Assembly: GCA_029204225.1 (NCBI GenBank)
Contig: CM055099.1
Location: 42,896,597 to 42,960,596, forward strand
Direction of reading: 5' to 3'
Source: Diphasiastrum complanatum
Taxonomy: Eukaryota > Streptophyta > Lycopodiopsida > Lycopodiales > Lycopodiaceae
DNA length: 64,000 bases
Part shown: positions 58,443 through 64,000 of the stretch, piece by piece
How the letters are laid out: every line of letters begins with the position of its first letter
Numbering within the stretch: position 1 is the stretch's first letter
Made by a program: the position numbers and the translations under genes
The notes under the pieces: model-generated
Seen by the model: only the letters and a program-made list of their open reading frames with translations
Databases searched by the model: none
Told to the model about the DNA's origin: nothing

Positions 58443-59255
58443 CTATCTATACAAATAAGCATCCACTTTCTCAGATTCATCATATGCAGTAAGCTTCATG
58501 TTGACATCCATAGGTGTACTCAAAGGCTTACAATCTTGCATATTGAACTTATAAAGCAAATCTCGTGCATATTTGCTTTGTGTAAGAAAGACCATGCTTT
58601 CCTTTTGCCATACTTCAATGCCAAGACAATAGTGCATCAATCCTAGATCACTCATGTCCAAAGCTTTGGAAAGATCTGATTTTATTTCATCAATTAAGCT
58701 CTCATTACTCCCTGTAATAATCAAATCATCCATGTACAACACAATGAACACTATACCTGAATCTTGCCTTATAATGTAAAGATTAGGATCAGCATCACTC
58801 TTTATCATTCCCCTTCGCTTGAAGTGTTCATCAATGCAAGAGTACCACGCCCGTGGTGCTTGCTTCAATCCATAAATGGCTTTGTTGAGCTTACAAACGA
58901 GATGCTCTCTCCCTGGCTCAACAAATCCTTGAGGTTGTACTAAGTACACCTCTTCATCCAGCACTCCATTAAGAAAAGTAGATTTAACGTCCATCTGCTG
59001 GATCTTCCAACCATAGAAAGCAGAAATAGCAATGATAGAACGTATAGTTACCATCTTAGCTACGGGTGCGAAGGTTTCTTCAAAATCAATACCTTCTTGC
59101 TGCTCAAATCCTCTCGCAACCAACCGTGCTTTATACTTGTTGAGTTGCCCATCAGCTCCATATTTGATCTTGTATATCCATTTGCAAGTGATAGGCATCT
59201 TACCATCAGGTAGCTCAACCAAGTTCCACGTCCTATTTTTTGATATAGCCTCCAT
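58443..59255 (-). pseudogene. Copia-3 reverse transcriptase
   Basis: 270 uninterrupted codons: TWNLVELPDGK, WIYKIKYGADG, RLVARGFEQQEGIDF, MDVKSTFLNG (family has A where S is), KAIYGLKQAPRAWY, VLYMDDLIITGS (catalytic YMDD-like box: Met-Asp-Asp), and DLGLMHYCLGIEV. The RT palm is intact and the largest well-preserved domain of the element. Confidence 0.92.
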
Positions 59256-59408
59256 TTATGTTTCCATAGCTTCACGCCACTCCTTGTGCTCCTTTGCTTT
59301 ATCAAAAGTTTATGGCTCCTGAGCCTTGAGCACATAACCCATTAGGGCTAGATTCATCTCTAATCTTGCAGCAGGTTTTTGATTTCTACTTGATCTTCTA
59401 AGCTCTCC

Positions 59409-59984
59409 CTACTCACTTGATTCGGGAGTATCTCCCTTATTAGCATCACTTGTTACTGACAAGTACCACTTAGGCACTCTCTTAGGAATCTCATTATTGA
59501 CTCTGTCTTTTTCCATTGGCTCTTCCATATCGACACCAACTTCTTTCTTCACTTGCACTTTAGCTTTGTCATCAAAGGGATCAATTGTCAATTTTATTTG
59601 GTCATTTTGACCCATCTCATCAAAAGTAGCATCTCTGAAAATCACGATCTTTTGTGCATCTGTGTCATACATCCTGTATGCCTTGGCTCTTTCATCATAT
59701 CCAAGGAAAATACACTTAACAGATTTTGCATCCAGTTTCTTTCATTTTTCATTAGGTACATGAGCGTACGCATTACAACCAAATATTCGTAAATGAGAAA
59801 CATTAGGTTTCTTTCCAGTAAAAGCTTCGTAAGGTGTCTTACCCTCCACGGACTTCGTAGGACACCAATTCAATATATGAGTAGTTGTGTTGCATGCTTC
59901 TGCCCAAAAAAGTATTTGGCAAACCCTTGATTTTAAGCATTGCCCTAGCCATCTCCACAATGGATCTGTTTTTCCGTTCTGCAA
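59409..59984 (-). pseudogene. Copia-3 integrase C-terminal and linker
   Basis: TKSVEGKTPYEAFTGKKPNV, LRIFGCNAYAHVP (frame 59742-59984), then YDTDAQKIVIFRDATFDE and an acidic linker in 59409-59672. Stop codons at 59741 and 59409 separate the parts. Confidence 0.85.
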
Positions 59985-60033
59985 CTCCGTTTTGTTGTGG
60001 TGAATAGGGTGTAGTGGTTTGTCTCTTGATCCC

Positions 60034-61068
60034 CTAATCCTTGCAGAAATTTATAAACTCTGTTGAACAATACTCACCGCCACCATCTGATCTGAGGGTC
60101 TTAATATAACAACTTGTTTGTTTTTCAACTAGAGCCTTGAACTCTCTAAACTTGGCAAAAGCATCGGATTTCTTACTTATGAAACAAATCCAGATATGTC
60201 TACTATAGTCATCAATGAATGTGATGAAATAGTAACAACCACTAGTGGACCTAGTTTGTATCGGTCCACACAGATCACTATGAACAAGATCAAGAATGCC
60301 ATTGGCTCTTCTTGCTCCATCTTTGGGAAATCTCTCTCTATGCTGTTTTCCCAAAATGCAACCCTCACAAATTTTTCCTTCAAAAGAAATATCAGGCAAT
60401 CCAACAACTAGATTACCTCTTTTAAGGATTTGCAAGCTTTGAGCACTGATATGACCAAACCTTTGATGCCAAAGATCACTTCGACTATCAACAGTGCTTA
60501 CCATAGCTTGAATAAAAGATCCCGCATTCAATTTGTAGAGTCGATTCCCGTTGACTCTAGCTCTTGTAGCAATCACTTTGTAGTAATCCTTGATGTCTTT
60601 GACAAGACATTTGTCACTGTCAAACTCGACCTTGAGTTGTTGATCAGCCATCGTCCCAACAGATAGTAGATTGCTAAATAAGCTAGGTACATATTGCACA
60701 TTGCTTATATGCTTTATCTTCCCATTGGCTAACTTCACTAGTACCACTCCAACTCCTTTAACAGATAGCAATTTGCCATCAGCTTGTCCAACTTCATCAC
60801 CATTGTCAGTTTTCTTGAGTTCTAAAAACCACTCTTTCCTTGAAGTCATGTGCTTGGATGCACCACTATCAATGTACCAGGTATCCTTGGCTTCATCACT
60901 TGTCATTAATGCTGTAATGAACAATTTTGAACTCTCACCTATATCATCTTCATATTGATCATCATCGTATTGATGTTGATCAGTATAATTGTCTTTATAA
61001 TAATAGTCATCAAATTGATGTTGATCAGCATAATTTCCCGCTTGCCATTTGTCTTTTCTTTGTTCCAT
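60034..61068 (-). pseudogene. Copia-3 protease and integrase core
   Basis: 344 open codons: acidic tail of Gag, [12 protein letters not shown] (intact DSGA), [24 protein letters not shown] with the GAG_pre-integrase His, [14 protein letters not shown] (zinc-finger cysteines), LVHSDLCGP (first Asp), [22 protein letters not shown] (second Asp). The Glu segment (NGVAERKNR) follows after the stop near 60034. Confidence 0.92.
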
Positions 61069-61913
61069 CTCCTTCTATTTCTTGAAGCATTCACGCTCCC
61101 AGTGACCAAGTTTGTTGCAGTACCTACAATTTCCAGGTTTATTTTGTCTTGAATAGCCACATCCTTGACCTCGGTCTTGATTCCAATTACCTCGATTCGG
61201 ACTTGCTCATGAAATTGTTGAAATGATCCTCGGCTTGAGTTTTCTCCTCTCGATTGATACTTTCCACAGCCAAATCTTCCACCTCGTCCTCTAACTGCAA
61301 GAGCTTGATCATAACTCCTGTTACAATGATTCAAGTTCTCTTGACGTTGCTCTTCTTGCAAAAGCAATCCACCTAGTTCTTCATAAGTTGGAAGATTTTC
61401 TCTTGTGGCTATACTCGTCACAAACATCCGATGTGACTCACTCAGACTATTCAATGTCAATTGCACGATCTCACGATCTTGTACTCGCTCTCCAACTGCT
61501 GCTAATTGATCACGGATCTCTTTGATCTTCAGTATGTGATCGGCAATAGTTGCACTATCATCCATCCGCAATGTATGCAACTTTGTCTTTAAAAATAGTA
61601 TTCGAGATGTATTTGTCGTTTCAAACAATGCCTTCAATGTATCCCACGCTTTTTTTGGTCCTTCTGAATCTGAAATATAGGGAATAATTGCATCTCTAAC
61701 TCATAAGTTGATGACATTTTGGGCTTTCCGTCTTCTCCTATCAAATGCTCGCTGATCTTCTTCAATCACTGGCCTTGTCTCTTCACCTGTCATGATCTCC
61801 CATAGCTCCTTTTCCATCAAAATGTTCTTCAGTTTGAATTTCCAAATTGCATAGTTGCCGGCATCTTCCAATTTGCTTGACTCATTAAGAACACTCTCGC
61901 TTAGAGTTACCAT
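61069..61913 (-). pseudogene. Copia-3 Gag
   Basis: ATG at 61913 (MVTLSESVLNE), then LEDAGNYAIWKFKLKNIL, a stop near 61700, KAWDTLKALFETTNTSRILF, LRMDDSATIADHILKIKEI, LTLNSLSESHRMF and an Arg/Gly-rich tail. The knuckle region is frame-shifted (around 61070-61160). Confidence 0.88.
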
Positions 61914-61982
61914 TACTGGATAAATGAGTCTGGATCACAAAATTTATTCACACCACAGAACTGTAAATTTTTTGTTGTACAT

Positions 61983-62234
61983 CTGGTATCAGTACGACGC
62001 GCGGGTGCACGACTGCTCGGGATTCTTTTTACCTATGGCGCGTCGCTCCAATATTGGTTATGATATGTGATATCGGTATGATGCGCGGATGTACGACTGC
62101 TCTTGGCTTTCTTTACCTCTGGCGTGTCGATCCGATATTGGTACAGATACGTTATATCTGTATGACGCGCAGATGTACGACTGCTCAAGATTTTTCCTAC
62201 CTCTGGCACGTCGATCCAATATTGGTACAGAAAA
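61983..62234. repeat. Three 84-bp tandem repeats with inverted ends
   Basis: GACTGCTC recurs at 62011, 62095 and 62179, giving a period of exactly 84. Each unit runs from a GATATCGGTATGA-like end to a GATCCGATATTGG-like end, so the two ends of a unit are partly complementary. TACGACTGCTC lies in the middle. Confidence 0.88.
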
Positions 62235-62239
62235 GATTA

Positions 62240-62742
62240 AAAACAGAGGGAATATAAGAACTTTCAAAGGGAATATTCTAGATTCCCCACTCCTCTTTGC
62301 AAAGATTTCGAAATGTGTGATCGTTCAAAAGACAGAGATCAGTAATGTGAAAAGTATGAAGCCTTCTAACTCTGAATGGTAGTACTAGACACTGTCTAGT
62401 GTGATTTGCGGTATTCCAAACAGACAAATGAGAGATTTCTTGGCAAAACCTCTCACACAAATAGCACTTTCCACAATAACTAGGAAGTATTGTAAAAATC
62501 TCTCCCACTCAACAAATTTTCAATCTGCCTGATGTTGCCCTGGCCTTTCTGATGCCTCTGGGACTGTGCTTTCATTCCCCACTAATGATTCTGAGTTTTA
62601 ACCCTACAAAATACACCAAAGAAGAATTTCTTCCAGCCGTTTTTGTCTCTCCAAGCTTTCACCTCCCGTGAAGGACTTTCTCACTTCGTTGCGGAGCCTG
62701 TGACTAAATCACTCTCCTAGTTTCCTACTAAAATTCTATCAT
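62240..62742. other. Unassigned region
   Basis: Short minus-strand ORF 62278-62508 with no recognisable motif. Could be LTR or flank of Copia-3. Confidence 0.35.
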
Positions 62743-62743
62743 A

Positions 62744-62746
<3 letters not shown>

Positions 62747-62827
<81 letters not shown>
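62747..62827. repeat. (TC)n-(AC)n compound microsatellite
   Basis: TC repeats 62747-62812 pass directly into AC repeats to 62827. Confidence 0.95.
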
Positions 62828-62999
62828 AATTGTGAATCATGCAAGCTAAAAACATAGAATGCATTTGCAAAGTTATCAATTCTCTAGTATGAAGCATGGT
62901 TAGAGGCTATGTTGTGCATGCATAAAATTGTATGTAGTTGCAACTGAGGGTCCTCTGCAATGATAGTTGGGACGAAGAACTACCCGATTCCAGAATGAA

Positions 63000-63150
63000 C
63001 ACATCTTGGTTTAGCTGTCGGATTTCCTAGATCCTTTCGTAGTAAAAAGTGGGATCATTTAAAGCACCAAGATTCATTTAGTTTAGCTGTTGATTTTCCT
63101 TGATTACTTCGTAGTAATGAATTGTATTAATTAAAGCACCAAGATTCATT
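63000..63150. repeat. ~76-bp tandem duplication
   Basis: Two copies share TTTAGCTGT, TCGTAGTAA and end in AAAGCACCAAGATTCATT. Confidence 0.75.
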
Positions 63151-63226
63151 CCCCCCCCCCCCCCCCCCCTCACTTTCTCTTTTCACATGGCAATGGTGCC
63201 AAACAGAAAAAAGAAAACTCTATCAA

Positions 63227-63268
<42 letters not shown>

Positions 63269-63280
63269 CCCCCCCCCCCC
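63151..63280. repeat. Poly-C runs and (TC)n microsatellite
   Basis: C19 at 63151-63169. TC repeats 63229-63266 continue into about 15 C to 63280. Confidence 0.95.
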
Positions 63281-63364
63281 GCACACAACATCTCACTTTG
63301 TGGCTCTTCCTTCAAAACCCTAAAACTACAACCCTAGACCTAACCCTAAAAGACTACTAGCAAG

Positions 63365-63745
63365 ATATTGACAAAAATCAGCGTTCTAGATTCCACACAT
63401 TTCAGATCTTCTCGCTTATCTAGCCAGTCTGTGTGCTACCCATAGTGTATCTATCGATTACGTTCAGTCGATTTCAGAGAAAATCAATTTGTTTCTGACA
63501 TTTCAAAACTTAACGCGTTTTTGACAAAAATGAGCGTTCTGGATTCTACGCATTTCAGATCTTCTCGCTCATCCAGCCAGTCTGTGCTTTACCGTATATG
63601 ATTCTTCAAATAAAAATGAGCGTCGATTACATTCAGTCGATTTCAAAACAAATCAATCAGTTTCTGACATTGCAAAACTGAGCGTTCTAGATTCTTCATC
63701 CAAACAATCTGTTTGTTACCCGTATATGATGCTTCAAATAAAAAT
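63365..63745. repeat. ~153-bp tandem repeat, 2.5 copies
   Basis: TTGACAAAAAT-AGCGTTCT at about 63369 and 63522, and a partial third at 63676. All share AGCGTTCT-GATTC and CAGTCTGTG-like blocks and a TCAGTCGATTTCA element. Confidence 0.8.
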
Positions 63746-63805
63746 GTTTCAAAGCGAATGTTTCAAATGGTTTCAAAGCAAATCAATTGGTTTAAGGTTA
63801 AATGC

Positions 63806-63880
63806 TATGACATTCATCATCCGCCTGTCACGAAAGAATGAAATAAGCTATAGCATCCATGATCCGCCTGTCACGAATGT
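63806..63880. repeat. ~45-bp duplication
   Basis: CTATGACATTCATCATCCGC and CTATAGCATCCATGATCCGC, each followed by CTGTCACGAA. Confidence 0.75.
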
Positions 63881-64000
63881 GTCATAAATGTCTCAAAAAA
63901 GGTGCAGTAGATTCCTTTGACAGTGGTGATTGTCACCAAAAGCAGGAAAAACATAGGTTACCACAAGAGCAAATGGATCAGTAAATTCTGGATCGATCCT

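Larger units (their letters stand above)
57773..61913 (-). mobile_element. Copia-3: nearly full-length broken Copia polyprotein
   Basis: Minus-strand order gag, zinc knuckle, protease, integrase, RT, RNase H, then a polypurine tract (TTGAGGGAGAGTGCT at about 57772-57786). No initiator-Met primer site was found upstream of gag. Instead an 84-bp tandem repeat starts at 61983, so the 5' end is lost or rearranged. Reading frames are broken about ten times, but all catalytic motifs can be located. Confidence 0.88.

Noticed and set aside
58194-58646. Plus-strand ORF over Copia-3 RNase H/RT
   Set aside because: Shadow of the antisense strand of a recognised RT.
61985-61995. TGGTATCAG as the Copia-3 primer-binding site
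   Set aside because: It is on the plus strand, opposite to the element, and lies inside the 84-bp repeat.

Overview
The window is nuclear DNA of a land plant. It is A+T-rich, its genes have GT-AG introns, and it is dominated by Ty1/copia and Ty3/gypsy LTR retrotransposons with plant-type primer-binding sites (initiator-Met tRNA type TGGTATCAGAGC for Copia, TGGCGCC type for Gypsy). The lineage cannot be fixed from sequence alone. I saw no tRNA, rRNA, CRISPR or bacterial-type operon.

Layout. 69-3109: short, recent Copia-like element (minus) with two LTRs and a target-site duplication. 3445-4935: truncated LTR element of the same family as the one at 30.8-37.0 kb. 4946-5389: gene fragment with a ParB-like QHT motif. 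6.3-8.3 kb: remnants of unrecognised genes, including an FCP1-like HAD phosphatase relic. 10.8-13.3 kb: fragments of a Copia gag and a Gypsy pol, followed by a cluster of near-palindromes. 15.5-20.2 kb: internally deleted plus-strand Gypsy. 20.8-22.4 kb: a foldback element built of nested hairpins around a GA microsatellite. 22.6-24.3 kb: multi-exon ParB-like pseudogene. 25.3-29.4 kb: a convergent pair, a decayed multi-exon gene of unknown family and a two-exon acidic gene whose spliced ORF is open.

30.8-39.1 kb holds the most unusual locus: a gene whose first ~140 codons encode a divergent histone H3 (start MAQTKQTAR, gap-free histone fold, IHAKRVTIMPK) and whose later exons encode a Ulp1/C48 (SUMO-protease-like) domain. 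A 6.2-kb Copia element sits inside codon 10 of the H3 tail, flanked by the duplication GAGGC. The C48 part has a frameshift and a stop after the catalytic His, so this copy is probably dead, but the domain combination deserves a search for intact copies.

39.4-53.7 kb: a minus-strand Copia element whose two-zinc-knuckle Gag is split by a 12.4-kb Gypsy element (39825-52250, TSD TGAAC) that carries an extra sense ORF downstream of pol. 53.9-56.0 kb: plus-strand Copia LTR and 5' fragment. 56.0-57.4 kb: tandem repeat and a SAM-methyltransferase-like relic. 57.8-61.9 kb: nearly complete but broken minus-strand Copia polyprotein. 62.0-64.0 kb: tandem repeats and microsatellites.

The genes do not form a pathway. 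The window is a nest of retroelements in which several decayed host or transposon genes survive.
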